Shown: in pieces, positions 47,814-58,139 of the stretch | Numbering within the stretch: position 1 is the stretch's first letter | Layout of the letters: each line of letters begins with the position of its first letter | Assembly (NCBI GenBank): GCA_947054505.1 | Contig: CAMRWU010000004.1 | Location: 41,684-105,683 of the forward strand | Reading direction: 5' to 3' | From: an uncultured Pseudomonadota bacterium | Lineage (GTDB): Bacteria; Pseudomonadota; Alphaproteobacteria; RF32; CAG-239 | Length of the DNA stretch: 64,000 nt | Notes under the pieces: model-generated | Databases searched by the model: none | Told to the model about the DNA's origin: nothing | Seen by the model: the letters and a program-made list of their open reading frames with translations, nothing else | Program-made: the position numbers and the translations under genes

Positions 47814-48659
47814 ATGGAACAAAGAACAATAAAAATCGGAAACTTTCAAATCGGCAATAATTTGCCATTGTCTTTGTTGTGCGGTCCTTGTCAGATTGAA
47901 AGTCGTCAGCATGCGATTGATATTTGCGGCGCCATGCGTGAAATCACGACAGAACTGGGCATAAATTATGTTTTTAAGGCATCTTTTGACAAAGCAAACA
48001 GAACCTCAATCAATGGTGCTCGCGGCGTTGGCTTGGAAGAGGGAATGCGTACTTTTGATGAAATTAAAAAATTGTATAACAATATTCCTGTCGTAACCGA
48101 TGTTCATGAAGCCGGACAATGCGAAGAAGTCGCCAAACATGTTGATATGTTGCAGATTCCTGCGTTTTTGTGTCGTCAGACAGATTTGGTTGTGGCCGCC
48201 GCAAAAACCGGAAAGGTTGTCAATGTGAAAAAAGGTCAGTTTTTGGCACCGTGGGATGTTGATAACATTGTCAAAAAAGTAACCGACAGCGGCAATGAAA
48301 ATGTTTGCATCACCGAACGAGGAACCAGTTTTGGATATAACACCCTTGTTGTTGATATGCGTGCTTTCCCGCAAATGGTGAAAAATACGGGATGTCCGGT
48401 TATTTTTGACGCAACTCATTCTGTTCAGCAACCCGGAGGCAAGGGGGCTTCAACAGGCGGTCAGCGTGAATTCGCGCCGGTTTTGGCTCGTGCCGCTGTT
48501 GCTGTCGGCGTTGCGGCTGTGTTTATGGAAACACATGAAAATCCGGACAAGGCTCTGTCTGATGGACCCAACACAATCCCTCTGCATGAGATGAAACAGG
48601 TTCTGAGAGAATTAAAAGCCTATGATGAAATCACAAAAAACATTGTAAAACCTTATTAA
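47814..48659 (+). CDS. kdsA: 3-deoxy-8-phosphooctulonate synthase (KDO8P synthase)
   Basis: The 281-residue protein is a TIM-barrel KdsA: GPCQIESRQHAIDIC, VFKASFDKANRTSINGARG, DVHEAGQCEEVAKHVDMLQIPAFLCRQTDL, and KNTGCPVIFDATHSVQQPGG with GAS after it. It condenses arabinose 5-phosphate and phosphoenolpyruvate to make the KDO precursor for the lipopolysaccharide inner core. Cys in LCGPC fits the metal-dependent class, with Cys, His, Glu and Asp ligands likely. Together with PagP it shows this organism makes lipid A-based lipopolysaccharide. recO follows after 4 bases. Confidence 0.97.
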   Translation: MEQRTIKIGNFQIGNNLPLSLLCGPCQIESRQHAIDICGAMREITTELGINYVFKASFDKANRTSINGARGVGLEEGMRTFDEIKKLYNNIPVVTDVHEAGQCEEVAKHVDMLQIPAFLCRQTDLVVAAAKTGKVVNVKKGQFLAPWDVDNIVKKVTDSGNENVCITERGTSFGYNTLVVDMRAFPQMVKNTGCPVIFDATHSVQQPGGKGASTGGQREFAPVLARAAVAVGVAAVFMETHENPDKALSDGPNTIPLHEMKQVLRELKAYDEITKNIVKPY

Positions 48660-48663
48660 GGAA

Positions 48664-49389
48664 ATGAAATTTACAGATAAAGGCTATATCATCAATCTGC
48701 GCAAATACGGTGAGAGTTCGTTAATTCTCACCGTATTAACGCAAGAGCACGGTAAAGTTGTTGGCTTTGTCAAACACTGTTTGAATAAAAAGAATTTGGC
48801 GGTGTTTCAATTGGGAAATAAAGTTGCGGTAGATGTTTATTCTCGCCTTGATGAAAATATGCCGTCGCTTAAGGTAGAATTAATTGAGCCGACCGCTGTC
48901 AATTTTATGAATGACGGAGCGCGGTTAGAGGCTTTAGCATCTTTCTGTGCGTTATCAAATGTCTGTCTGCCCGAGCTTGAAAATCTAGAAAATTTCTATC
49001 GGTATGTTGATTGTTTTTTTAATCTGATACTTGAAGAAAATTGGATAACGCACTATGCTTATTATGAATTTTATCTTATCGATTTTCTTGGTGTGGGTTT
49101 GGATTTAAGCGAGTGTTCGGCAACGGGAACAACCGAAAATTTAGCTTATGTCTCTCCAAAAACCGGAAAAGCCGTTTGTGCGGAAGCCGGTGAACCATAC
49201 AAAAGCCGCCTCTATAAATATCCTCATTTCATATTAAAAAATGATGATCATCCACAAGTGGAAGAATTGGCGGATTTATTGAAAATGACGGCATTTTTCC
49301 TCAATAAAAACTTTTTTAATCCGCATAACTTGAAATTTCCTCAAAGTCGTGCTAACTTGGCGGAAATTATAAATAATCTGACGTTTTAA
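48664..49389 (+). CDS. recO: DNA repair protein RecO
   Basis: The 241-residue protein has the N-terminal OB fold ([33 protein letters not shown]) and a helical C-terminal domain with [26 protein letters not shown]. RecO loads RecA onto gapped single-stranded DNA covered by SSB. The zinc-binding cysteines of some RecO proteins are only partly kept (one Cys in SECSATG, one in KAVCAEAG). The gene starts 4 bases after kdsA and precedes parC by 11 bases, indicating one operon. Confidence 0.92.
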   Translation: MKFTDKGYIINLRKYGESSLILTVLTQEHGKVVGFVKHCLNKKNLAVFQLGNKVAVDVYSRLDENMPSLKVELIEPTAVNFMNDGARLEALASFCALSNVCLPELENLENFYRYVDCFFNLILEENWITHYAYYEFYLIDFLGVGLDLSECSATGTTENLAYVSPKTGKAVCAEAGEPYKSRLYKYPHFILKNDDHPQVEELADLLKMTAFFLNKNFFNPHNLKFPQSRANLAEIINNLTF

Positions 49390-49400
49390 ATGGAATAAAC

Positions 49401-51623
49401 ATGGTCGAAACCAACGAAAAAATCAAAAACGTGGCTTTAGCCGAAGAGCTAAGCTCCCGTTACCTGTCTTATGCGATGTCAACCATTGTTGACCGTGCGT
49501 TGCCGGATGTTCGAGATGGTTTGAAGCCTGTACACCGTCGTTTGTTGTTTGCAATGCGCCAGCTTCATCTTGATCCCAAATCAGGTTTTAAGAAATGCGC
49601 GCGTGTTGTCGGTGATGTTATCGGTAAATATCACCCGCATGGTGACAGTGCCGTTTATGGCGCAATGTGTCGTTTGGCTCAGGATTTTTCCGTGCGCTAT
49701 CCGTTGGTTGACGGTCAGGGAAACTTTGGAAATATCGACGGCGACAGTCCGGCAGCCATGCGTTATACGGAAGCGCGCTTGACTGAATTTGCCATTGCTC
49801 TGATGGACGGATTGAATGATGATGCCGTTGATTTTCGCGATACTTATGATGGTGAAGAATGTGAACCTGTTGTAATGCCGGGGGCTGTTCCCAACTTGTT
49901 GTGCAACGGTTCTGCCGGTATTGCTGTCGGTATGGCAACCAACATTCCGCCGCATAATTTGTCTGAGGTTAGTGACGCATTGCTGATGCTGATTGATAAT
50001 CCTGAGGCATCAGTTGAATCTTTGGTGCGCAAGATTAAAGGGCCGGATTTTCCGACTGGTGGCATTATTGTTGATAAGTTCCAAACCATTTTGGATAACT
50101 ATACTCAGGGACGCGGTAATTTTCGTATCCGAGCCAAATGGGAAAAAGAAGATTTAGGGCAGGGACAATATCAAATTGTTGTAACCGAAATTCCTTATCA
50201 GGTTGTCAAATCCAAGCTGATTGAACGGATTGCCCTGCTGTTGCAAGACAAGAAAATTCCGTTGCTGAGTGATGTTCGTGATGAATCTTCTCATGATATC
50301 CGCATTGTTCTTGAACCCAAAAGCCGTAATGTTGATGCCAACATGCTGATGGAGCTGTTGTTTAAGCAGACAGAACTGGAAAGCCGCTTTAATATGAACA
50401 TGAACGTGTTGGATTCCGACAATGTTCCGCGGGTGATGAGCATCAAAGAAGTATTGCGTGAGTTTTTGCAACATCGTCAAAAAGTATTGTTGCGCCGCTC
50501 TAACTATCGTTTACAAAAAATCAATAATCGTTTGGAGATTTTGTCCGGTTATTTGATTGCCTATCTCAATTTGGATGAAATTATTCGAATTATCCGTGAA
50601 GAAGACGAGCCGAAAGCTGTTATGATGAAAGCCTTTTCGCTGACTGAAAATCAGGCGGAAGCAATTCTGAATATGAAGTTGCGCAGTCTTCGCAAGTTGG
50701 AGGAAAGCGAAATCAAGCGCGAATTTGATGACTTGACGGCGGAAAAAGGCGGATTGGAAGCCCTTATTGCTGATGAAAAATTGCAATGGCAGAAAATTGC
50801 TGATGAAATCAAAGCGATGAAAGAAAAATTTGGTAAAAAGACCGCCTTGGGTCGTCGTCGTACCGAATTTGCCGAAGTGGCTGATGATATTGAAATCTCT
50901 ATGGAAGCTTTGGTTGAGAAAGAACCGATTACCGTTATTTTGTCGCAAAAAGGTTGGATCAGATGTATAAAAGGCCATACCGCGCTTAATGAGGAATTTA
51001 AGTTTAAAGACGATGATTCATTGTTAATGGCAATTCATGCGCAAACAACGGATAAGATTATCTTGTTTGATACCTCCGGAAAATTCTTTAATGTTAATGG
51101 CAGTGATATTCCCAGCGGTCGTGGTTTCGGACAGCCGTTGCGCCTGATGGTTGACTTGGGCAACAACGACAATATTTGTGATATGTTTGTTTTTGAGCCC
51201 AAAGCCGGCTATCTGATTGCTTCGGACAGCGGCCACGGTTTTGTGATTGATGAAAATCATCTGATAGCTCAAACCCGTAACGGACGTAAGATTATGAATT
51301 TGGCTGATGGTGAAAAAGCCGTATTCTGTAAGAAAATTACCGGTGATATGGTGGCTGTTATTGGTGATAATCGCAAGCTTCTGGTTTTCAAGATTGAGGA
51401 AATTCCAACAATGGCTCGTGGTCGTGGTGTCGCCCTGCAAAAATACAAAGACGGTGGCATGGCTGATCTTCAAATATTCAAGGAAAGTGACGGCTTTACT
51501 TATAACCGTGCTGGAGGAACCAAAACAGAAACCGATTTGCTGACATGGCTTGGACATCGTGCGCAAGTTGGCAAATTGGCACCGTTCGGCTTCCCCAAGA
51601 GCAATAAATTTTTGAAAGATTAA
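49401..51623 (+). CDS. parC: DNA topoisomerase IV subunit A
   Basis: The 740-residue protein has the GyrA/ParC breakage-reunion domain (1-480) with catalytic Tyr122 in AMRYTEARL and the quinolone pocket [12 protein letters not shown]. The shorter C-terminal beta-pinwheel (about 500-740) has no GyrA-box QRRGGKG motif, which marks ParC rather than GyrA. Length agrees with alphaproteobacterial ParC. It decatenates daughter chromosomes with ParE. Ser83 of the quinolone pocket is present, so there is no obvious resistance change. Its stop overlaps the next start by one base (TAATG). Confidence 0.95.
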   Translation: MVETNEKIKNVALAEELSSRYLSYAMSTIVDRALPDVRDGLKPVHRRLLFAMRQLHLDPKSGFKKCARVVGDVIGKYHPHGDSAVYGAMCRLAQDFSVRYPLVDGQGNFGNIDGDSPAAMRYTEARLTEFAIALMDGLNDDAVDFRDTYDGEECEPVVMPGAVPNLLCNGSAGIAVGMATNIPPHNLSEVSDALLMLIDNPEASVESLVRKIKGPDFPTGGIIVDKFQTILDNYTQGRGNFRIRAKWEKEDLGQGQYQIVVTEIPYQVVKSKLIERIALLLQDKKIPLLSDVRDESSHDIRIVLEPKSRNVDANMLMELLFKQTELESRFNMNMNVLDSDNVPRVMSIKEVLREFLQHRQKVLLRRSNYRLQKINNRLEILSGYLIAYLNLDEIIRIIREEDEPKAVMMKAFSLTENQAEAILNMKLRSLRKLEESEIKREFDDLTAEKGGLEALIADEKLQWQKIADEIKAMKEKFGKKTALGRRRTEFAEVADDIEISMEALVEKEPITVILSQKGWIRCIKGHTALNEEFKFKDDDSLLMAIHAQTTDKIILFDTSGKFFNVNGSDIPSGRGFGQPLRLMVDLGNNDNICDMFVFEPKAGYLIASDSGHGFVIDENHLIAQTRNGRKIMNLADGEKAVFCKKITGDMVAVIGDNRKLLVFKIEEIPTMARGRGVALQKYKDGGMADLQIFKESDGFTYNRAGGTKTETDLLTWLGHRAQVGKLAPFGFPKSNKFLKD

Positions 51624-51808
51624 TGTCTGAGATCTTATTTGAATATGTTAGGCAGGGCGCCTATGTGAAAGTAACGGCAATCGAACCGGAAACAAAGGTT
51701 GAGGCCAGCGTGGTTGTTCCGGCAAACATTTCTCAGGAGCAAATGCAGGTGCATGTTTTGCAAAAGCTGAAATATGTGTTGAAAAAAATGGAGGACGAAA
51801 GTTGTTAA
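51623..51808 (+). CDS. Small conserved protein (DUF6898-like)
   Basis: This 61-residue protein starts in the parC stop codon (TAATG), so translation is coupled. The sequence [20 protein letters not shown] followed by two short strands and a helix (QVHVLQKLKYVLKKM) fits a small alpha/beta protein family that, as I recall it, lies next to parC/recO or serine acetyltransferase genes in alphaproteobacteria. Its function is unknown. The coding sequence overlaps the start of fhs by 7 bases. Confidence 0.75.
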   Translation: MSEILFEYVRQGAYVKVTAIEPETKVEASVVVPANISQEQMQVHVLQKLKYVLKKMEDESC

Positions 51809-53475
51809 GCGATATAGAAATCTCTCAGCAAAAAGAACTCTCTCCGATAACGGAAATTGCCGCATCAATTGACTTGACGGAAGATGATATTGAACTTTAC
51901 GGCAAACACAAAGCCAAGATTGCTTATAAAAAACTTCGAGAAATTATGGCTTCAAAAAAACAAGACGGCAAGCTCATCTTAGTGACGGCAATAACACCGA
52001 CACCGGCCGGAGAGGGGAAATCAACCGTGTCAATCGGCTTGGGAGATGCTCTGCACCGCTTGGATAAAAAAGTCATTATTGCCTTGCGCGAACCATCGTT
52101 GGGTCCGTGTTTCGGACGCAAAGGTGGTGCCACGGGCGGCGGCTATTCTCAGATAGTGCCGATGGAAGATATCAATCTTCATTTTACCGGAGATATCCAT
52201 GCCATTTCTATTGCCAACAATTTATTGGCATCATTGCTTGACAACCATATTTATCAAGGAAACAAACTAAACATCGATCCTCAAACCATAAGTTGGCGGC
52301 GTTGCGTTGATTTGAATGATCGTGTTTTACGACAAATCACTATAGGGCAAGGCCGTAAGATAAACGGTATTGAACGACAAGACGGTTTTGATATTACGGT
52401 AGCCAGCGAAATTATGGCCGTTTTGTGTTTGGCACAAGATATTGATGAATTGAAAGAAATGTTGGGGCGCATTGTGGTGGCGCAGACATTTGACGGCAAA
52501 TTTGTCAGTGTAAAAGAATTAGGTTGTGTCGGAGCTTTGGCAACGGTTTTGAAAGACGCGATAAAGCCCAATCTGGTACAAACTTTGGAGAAAACGCCTG
52601 CTTTGATTCATGGTGGGCCTTTTGCCAATATTGCTCACGGATGCAATAGTTTGATTGCAACAAAAACAGCTTTGAAAATGGCTGATTATGTGGTGACGGA
52701 AGCAGGGTTTGGTGCTGATTTGGGAGCCGAAAAGTTTATGGATATCAAATGCCGCAAAGGGGGGCTTAATCCTTCCGCCGTTGTAATTGTCGCTACCGTT
52801 CGAGCATTAAAAATGCATGGAGGTATGCCGCTGGATAAACTGAGCGAGAAAAATACAATCGCCTTAGAACACGGTTTTGCCAATTTGCGAACTCATATTG
52901 AAAATATGCAAAAATTCGGAGTGCCCGTTGTCGTTGCGCTCAATCGTTTTAGCGCGGATACGGAAGAAGAATTACAATTTGTAGTCACCCAAACGGAGAA
53001 AATGGGCATAACGGCCGTTGTTACGGAAGGGTGGGCCAAAGGGGGCGAGGGTGTTTTGCCTTTGGCTGAGAAAATCTGTGAAACATTGAACCAAAACTCT
53101 GATTTTCAAACATTATACGCAGATGATTTGCCTTTAACCGAAAAAATAGAAACAATCGCGCAAGAAATCTATAGAGCATCAAACGTTGATTTTTCAAACA
53201 ACGCACGGCAAAAACTGCAACAATATGAACGGGAAGGCTATGGTCGTTTACCTGTTTGCATTGCCAAAACGCAAAATTCGATTTCTCATGATAAAAACGG
53301 ATTGGGTGCACCGTCGGGATATGTTTTGCCGATACGAGATGTCAGGCTGTCCGCCGGCGCCGGCTTTGTTGTGGCGCTTGCCGGCGATATTTTGACAATG
53401 CCCGGACTGCCGAAAACACCGGCGGCGGATAAAATAGATATTGATGACAACGGCATCATCTCCGGCTTGTTCTAA
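51802..53475 (+). CDS. fhs: Formate--tetrahydrofolate ligase
   Basis: The 557-residue protein starts at TTG inside the end of the preceding gene. It has the FTHFS core: a P-loop AITPTPAGEGKST at about residues 63-75, LREPSLGPCFGRKGGATGGGY, DINLHFTGDIHAI, GPFANIAHGCNS and the C-terminal LPKTPAADKIDIDDNG. It adds formate to tetrahydrofolate, feeding one-carbon units into purine and thymidylate synthesis; it fits anaerobic formate-producing metabolism and the folA-thyA genes here. Length is normal. A GC-rich stretch before the stop encodes standard residues. Confidence 0.97.
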   Translation: MLSDIEISQQKELSPITEIAASIDLTEDDIELYGKHKAKIAYKKLREIMASKKQDGKLILVTAITPTPAGEGKSTVSIGLGDALHRLDKKVIIALREPSLGPCFGRKGGATGGGYSQIVPMEDINLHFTGDIHAISIANNLLASLLDNHIYQGNKLNIDPQTISWRRCVDLNDRVLRQITIGQGRKINGIERQDGFDITVASEIMAVLCLAQDIDELKEMLGRIVVAQTFDGKFVSVKELGCVGALATVLKDAIKPNLVQTLEKTPALIHGGPFANIAHGCNSLIATKTALKMADYVVTEAGFGADLGAEKFMDIKCRKGGLNPSAVVIVATVRALKMHGGMPLDKLSEKNTIALEHGFANLRTHIENMQKFGVPVVVALNRFSADTEEELQFVVTQTEKMGITAVVTEGWAKGGEGVLPLAEKICETLNQNSDFQTLYADDLPLTEKIETIAQEIYRASNVDFSNNARQKLQQYEREGYGRLPVCIAKTQNSISHDKNGLGAPSGYVLPIRDVRLSAGAGFVVALAGDILTMPGLPKTPAADKIDIDDNGIISGLF

Positions 53476-53607
53476 AACCATTCGCTTGTGGATAAGTAGA
53501 GTAAGTTTTTATTAATAATTCCCAATTGAAAAATTATGCTGTAAGATGATCCCGTTTTTCAGAATGAAGAACATTGGGGAATATAATTTTATGGGGAATA
53601 ATATCTG

Positions 53608-56600
53608 ATGTCAGAGCAAAAGTCTGCCACTGTAAATGTGTCTAAAAGTAACAATCTTCCGCAATTTATGAGTGACAACACCAAAACAAATTATACCGAA
53701 ATAGAAGAAAAACAATCTTGGCTGGCCAACAATCTCCATCGTCTGATGATTTGGGTTAGTGTGGCTTGGTTTGCAATTGTCCTCATTTATATTACTCAGT
53801 TTTTTGGTTGGTCCAACCTGTTTTTGATGATGCCGGACGAGTTTGGTGGATTTTTGGCCGGCATAACTTTGCCGTTGGCAATCATTTGGGTTGTAATGGC
53901 TTATATTGATCGAGGCACCTCTTTCAAACAAGAAGCAAAATTTTTGCGTGCATATATGAATCAACTTGTTTACCCCGAACAAGGAGCACCGCAAACGGCC
54001 AAAGCCATGGCCGATGCCATTCGTTCTCAGGTTGTTGAACTTCAACAAGTTACAAAATTGGCAACGGATCAAACCGCAATTATCAAAGATGAGATTCGTA
54101 GCAATATTAAAGAATTTTCCAAATTGGTATCCACTTTGGATGCTTATTCCTCAAAAACCATTGTAGAACTGAGTGAAGGTGTCAAGTTTCTGGTTAAAAA
54201 CTTTGAAACAATTTCTTCAAAAGCCGAGGTATCGGCTCAAATGATTGCTGGCTATAATCGCGAATTTGTTTCTGGAGTTTCCAGCTTTGAGCACAGTAGT
54301 GACGAACTTTTCAAAACCCTGTTGCCCCGCATAAAAGAATTGAAAGAAACAGGGGAAGTATTGAGCAATATTACCGAAAATAACAGTCGCAATATTTTAC
54401 AGGCCAATGAGATGTTGGCTCGTTTCAATACAGAAAGCAGTGACAACCTGATGCGCGTTCAAGAGGTTTTGAACGACCAGACCGTATCTTTACAAAAGAT
54501 TTCAGACAAAGCAATTGAAAATTGCAACACCATAAAAAAAGTTGTTAATAGCGAAATCTCTACTTTGGATTCAACCCTAAACAGCCACTTGGCCAAAATG
54601 GACAGTGTTATCAATGAACATGATTCCAACCTGCAGGCAATGATTGGCGAACTCAGTCATCAGGCTTTGGAAAGTTGCAATCATCTGCAATCCAATATTG
54701 CGCAAGGCTTTGCTTTAATAAAGGACACCGTTGGTGAACAAGTTGCCAAAATTGATAACGCCATCGCCAAACATTCGGCAAACTGGCAGAATAACGTCAG
54801 AAATATTGATGAGCAAACCGATGCCGTTATCTCTAAGTTTGGCGAATACGGAGCGGTTATGGCTCAAGAAATTGATAAGTTAAAAGTTCGTAGCAGTACT
54901 TTGGAAGAAGGCGTTGCGCTACAGGTTGACAGTTTGTCTCGCGTAGCGGATGAAATTGTATCTTCTCTGCAAAAAACAGATGCGGCGTTGCAAAACAATG
55001 TTATTTCCTTGCAGGAAAAAGCCGAAGTTGCCAATGAAAACATTAACACCTATAATGCCAACTTGGAGCGCAAAACACGGAGTTTGGAAGAAAGTGCTAC
55101 GGCGGCTTTGGAAAAATCAGCCCAAATTGCTGAAGATATTTCGGCACGTCACGAACTTTTGTCGCAGACGATGGATGATATCAGTGCCAAAATGGAAGTA
55201 CTCAACAGCGATATCAATAACAGTTCTGAGAATTTGCGTCAGCAGGCTGTCCGTTCGGTTAGTGAAATGACAAGTGTTAGTGAAAATATGAACAAACACG
55301 CCGGTTTGCTGACAGAAGCATCTTCCGTGGTAACAACCCAAAGTCAGATAAGCGAAGCGGCCTTGGCGCAACAACAACGCAACATCGCCAACTCGGCTAA
55401 TCGGATTGAAGAAATTAAACAAGACCTTAAACGCCAGATTGAAGAGTTGGGCAAAGCATCTTCATCACTTGAAACCGATGCATCCGGAGTGGTTACCCGT
55501 TTGAAAAAACAGACGGATGATATGTTGAAATCGTGCAACGAAGTTATTAGCAAAAGCCGCCAGTTGCATGAGGATATGGATATTCAGGCCGAAAAATTTG
55601 GCGCCTCTGCGGATGAAACACTGAACAAGGTCAGCCATTTTGAAGAAGTTTTACAACAACAATCTCAGAATATGGACAATCTGTCACGCTCAATCAATGA
55701 CAGAGCGCACGAGGTTGATGAGGTTCTGACACGTCAAAGTCGCGAAATCAACAAAGCGACGGAAAATTCCACCGCTTTGTTCAAAGATTTGACAATATCT
55801 TTTGAAAATCAAAATACCCTCATGACCAACGTTGCGGAAACAACAACTGCTTATGTTGCCGATGTGGTTCGCTCTTTGGATGATAAAGCAACGGCGTTAA
55901 GTTTATTGTTCAAGCAACAGGAAAATGAATTCTTTAGTTTCTGTGACAAGATTTCCGAAAACACGACTATTATGGGAGATGCCTTGCAGAAACAAATCAC
56001 CGCGATAGAACAAAGTGCGGATAAAGTCTTTTCTCGTATGGTTCTTTTGGAAGAAGATACCAATAAGCACGCGGAAGCTGTCGCCGGCAACAGCCATCGT
56101 TCTATTGATAAGCTTATGGAGATTGAAAATCTGTTGAACGAGAAAAATACTTTCGTCAGCAAATTGGTTTCTGATGTGACACAGAATTTATCCGGTATTG
56201 CTGACAATGTTCAGGAAAAAATTGATTTGTTCTCATCAACAGTTAAGGATATGAAAGACGAGAGCAACAATTCTGCCGGTGTTATTTTAAGCAATTGCAC
56301 TAAGTTGCAGGCGGCTAACAGCGATATGGTCGCCGAAGGCAAAAATGCGGCCAAACTAATGGATGAACAAATCAAAAGTATGGATGTCGCATTGGTTAAG
56401 GCTAAATTGCAGGCTGATGATATCAAACAATTGCTGGAGCATCAAAAAGACAATATCGCCGATGTTGTCAACACCTTGGCGACACAAACCCGTCTGGGAG
56501 AAGCGTCTTTGGCTCAACAATACAAATATTTATCTGATGCTACGGTCGATGTTGCTCAGAAGATGAAGGAAATAAACGAAACCTTTAAGAGCAACGCAGA

Positions 56601-57795
56601 CGATGTTTTTGATATGTCAACCAAGATTGCCTATGAGTTTAATGTCTTGGGAGATCGTCTGATTAAAGCCGGTGAAGATGTTCACAAGACATCCAAGAAT
56701 TCGGTTAAAGATGTTGAACAGGTCAATATCCGCTTGAGCCAATGCAGTGAAGATTTGGATGAAGCCATCCACCACTCGGTTGAGAACATAGGCGGCGTCT
56801 TTAAAGAATATGAAAAATATCTGGCTGGCTTCAATACGGTTACCGCGGAAACAAGCACCGGTGTTATTGAGATTAACAACCTTATTAGCGAACAAAGTGA
56901 TAAGATGATTCAAATCTCAGAAGATACCAAAAAGTTGGTTGATTGCTTTAATACCGTTTTGAATGAAACCTCCGGTGTCTTGTCCAATCGTGCAAATCAG
57001 GCTTACGATAAGGTCAAGGGCTTGGGTGAAAACCTGAAAAACCTGAGTTTGCAATTGGAAGAAGCCACAAAATTGAGCGCGGCTCATTTTGAAAACTCCG
57101 GTGACAAACTGAGGGCGGCCATTGTGGAAATATCGTCCAATGCCGAAAGAATTTCCAATGAGATAAGAACATCCGGCGAAGTGTTTATTAAACAATCCGG
57201 TGTTTTGATTGCGGCAACAGACGATACTTTGAATAAGGTTCAGGGGGCAATGGACAATCTGTTGGGAGCGACAAATGAATTTGACCGTCAGGGTGAAAAT
57301 ATTGTAAAACAAAGCATTCATTTTAATGAAGTCGTTTCTTCTCAGATTAAGAGCTTGAATGACAATACGCGCAAAGCGGAAGATGTTTTGAAAACGCTGA
57401 CACAAAATTATCAAGGTATTCAGATTGATGCGTTCCTGAAAAATGCTTCAACAATTATTGAACGCATGGAAACCATGTCTGTTGATATTAATCGTGTGTT
57501 TAACGCCAAAGATGAGGATGATTTGTGGAAGAAGTTCTACAATGGCGATACCTCGGTATTTGTTCGCTATCTGGCTCGTAATATGACCAAACAACAAGTC
57601 GCGGCAATTCGTAATGAATTTGAAAAGAATTCTGATTTCCGAACATTGGTTAACGGTTATCTGTCTGAGTTTGAAACATTGGTTGAGCGAGCAAAGGCCA
57701 ATGAGCGTTCCGGTATTTTGCTGTCAGTTATTTCCGGAGCTGATATCGGCAAGCTGTATTATATTTTGGCAAAAACTTTGGATAAGGTTAAATAG
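53608..57795 (+). CDS. Giant membrane-anchored coiled-coil protein
   Basis: The 1395-residue protein has two N-terminal transmembrane helices (about 46-66 and 80-101) joined by a short loop. From about residue 130 to 1260 it is almost pure alpha-helix with long heptad patterns, rich in Gln, Asn, Asp, Ser and Thr, for example SLEESATAALEKSAQIAEDI. The last 125 residues form a distinct globular domain (DDLWKKFYNGDTSVFVRYLARNMTKQQVAAI to the end). Similar architectures occur in large alphaproteobacterial proteins of unknown role; the two-helix anchor plus coiled coil also recalls the Caulobacter polarity factor TipN (882 residues). Any role in cell shape, polarity or division is inference. The next gene follows after 8 bases. 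Confidence 0.85.
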   Translation: MSEQKSATVNVSKSNNLPQFMSDNTKTNYTEIEEKQSWLANNLHRLMIWVSVAWFAIVLIYITQFFGWSNLFLMMPDEFGGFLAGITLPLAIIWVVMAYIDRGTSFKQEAKFLRAYMNQLVYPEQGAPQTAKAMADAIRSQVVELQQVTKLATDQTAIIKDEIRSNIKEFSKLVSTLDAYSSKTIVELSEGVKFLVKNFETISSKAEVSAQMIAGYNREFVSGVSSFEHSSDELFKTLLPRIKELKETGEVLSNITENNSRNILQANEMLARFNTESSDNLMRVQEVLNDQTVSLQKISDKAIENCNTIKKVVNSEISTLDSTLNSHLAKMDSVINEHDSNLQAMIGELSHQALESCNHLQSNIAQGFALIKDTVGEQVAKIDNAIAKHSANWQNNVRNIDEQTDAVISKFGEYGAVMAQEIDKLKVRSSTLEEGVALQVDSLSRVADEIVSSLQKTDAALQNNVISLQEKAEVANENINTYNANLERKTRSLEESATAALEKSAQIAEDISARHELLSQTMDDISAKMEVLNSDINNSSENLRQQAVRSVSEMTSVSENMNKHAGLLTEASSVVTTQSQISEAALAQQQRNIANSANRIEEIKQDLKRQIEELGKASSSLETDASGVVTRLKKQTDDMLKSCNEVISKSRQLHEDMDIQAEKFGASADETLNKVSHFEEVLQQQSQNMDNLSRSINDRAHEVDEVLTRQSREINKATENSTALFKDLTISFENQNTLMTNVAETTTAYVADVVRSLDDKATALSLLFKQQENEFFSFCDKISENTTIMGDALQKQITAIEQSADKVFSRMVLLEEDTNKHAEAVAGNSHRSIDKLMEIENLLNEKNTFVSKLVSDVTQNLSGIADNVQEKIDLFSSTVKDMKDESNNSAGVILSNCTKLQAANSDMVAEGKNAAKLMDEQIKSMDVALVKAKLQADDIKQLLEHQKDNIADVVNTLATQTRLGEASLAQQYKYLSDATVDVAQKMKEINETFKSNADDVFDMSTKIAYEFNVLGDRLIKAGEDVHKTSKNSVKDVEQVNIRLSQCSEDLDEAIHHSVENIGGVFKEYEKYLAGFNTVTAETSTGVIEINNLISEQSDKMIQISEDTKKLVDCFNTVLNETSGVLSNRANQAYDKVKGLGENLKNLSLQLEEATKLSAAHFENSGDKLRAAIVEISSNAERISNEIRTSGEVFIKQSGVLIAATDDTLNKVQGAMDNLLGATNEFDRQGENIVKQSIHFNEVVSSQIKSLNDNTRKAEDVLKTLTQNYQGIQIDAFLKNASTIIERMETMSVDINRVFNAKDEDDLWKKFYNGDTSVFVRYLARNMTKQQVAAIRNEFEKNSDFRTLVNGYLSEFETLVERAKANERSGILLSVISGADIGKLYYILAKTLDKVK

Positions 57796-57803
57796 GACAG
57801 AAG

Positions 57804-58139
57804 ATGAACAGGCTGTTGGCCAACGATTATATCAACTCATTGCATCAACAGATTTCTCATTCTGTTGAGACAATAAAGAAGCGTTCGTCTGCCAAGTCGG
57901 AAATCTTGGGCGATGCTTCGGAAAAATCGTTTTCATCAGAAGGTTCTCGTCTGAACAACTATTCTTATCGACTTCTTTCCAGTTCAACGGCATATCAGCT
58001 GACCGGAAAATATGATAACCATATCGGTACCACCTATGCCGCTGACAGCTATCGTTATGCTTCGGAAGTTATAAAGGAACCGAAGGTTTTGGTCGACTTT
58101 TTATTTAAGAATAATCGCGAATTTGATTTTAAGGTATAG
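57804..58139 (+). CDS. Hypothetical protein downstream of the coiled-coil gene
   Basis: The 111-residue protein begins MNRLLANDYINSLHQQISH and is hydrophilic, rich in Ser, Tyr and Asn, without signal peptide or membrane segment. It starts 8 bases after the coiled-coil protein gene and ends at the base before the dusB ATG, so it is sandwiched in one transcript. I recognise no family. The tight spacing suggests it is made with, and perhaps bound to, the coiled-coil protein. Confidence 0.7.
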   Translation: MNRLLANDYINSLHQQISHSVETIKKRSSAKSEILGDASEKSFSSEGSRLNNYSYRLLSSSTAYQLTGKYDNHIGTTYAADSYRYASEVIKEPKVLVDFLFKNNREFDFKV

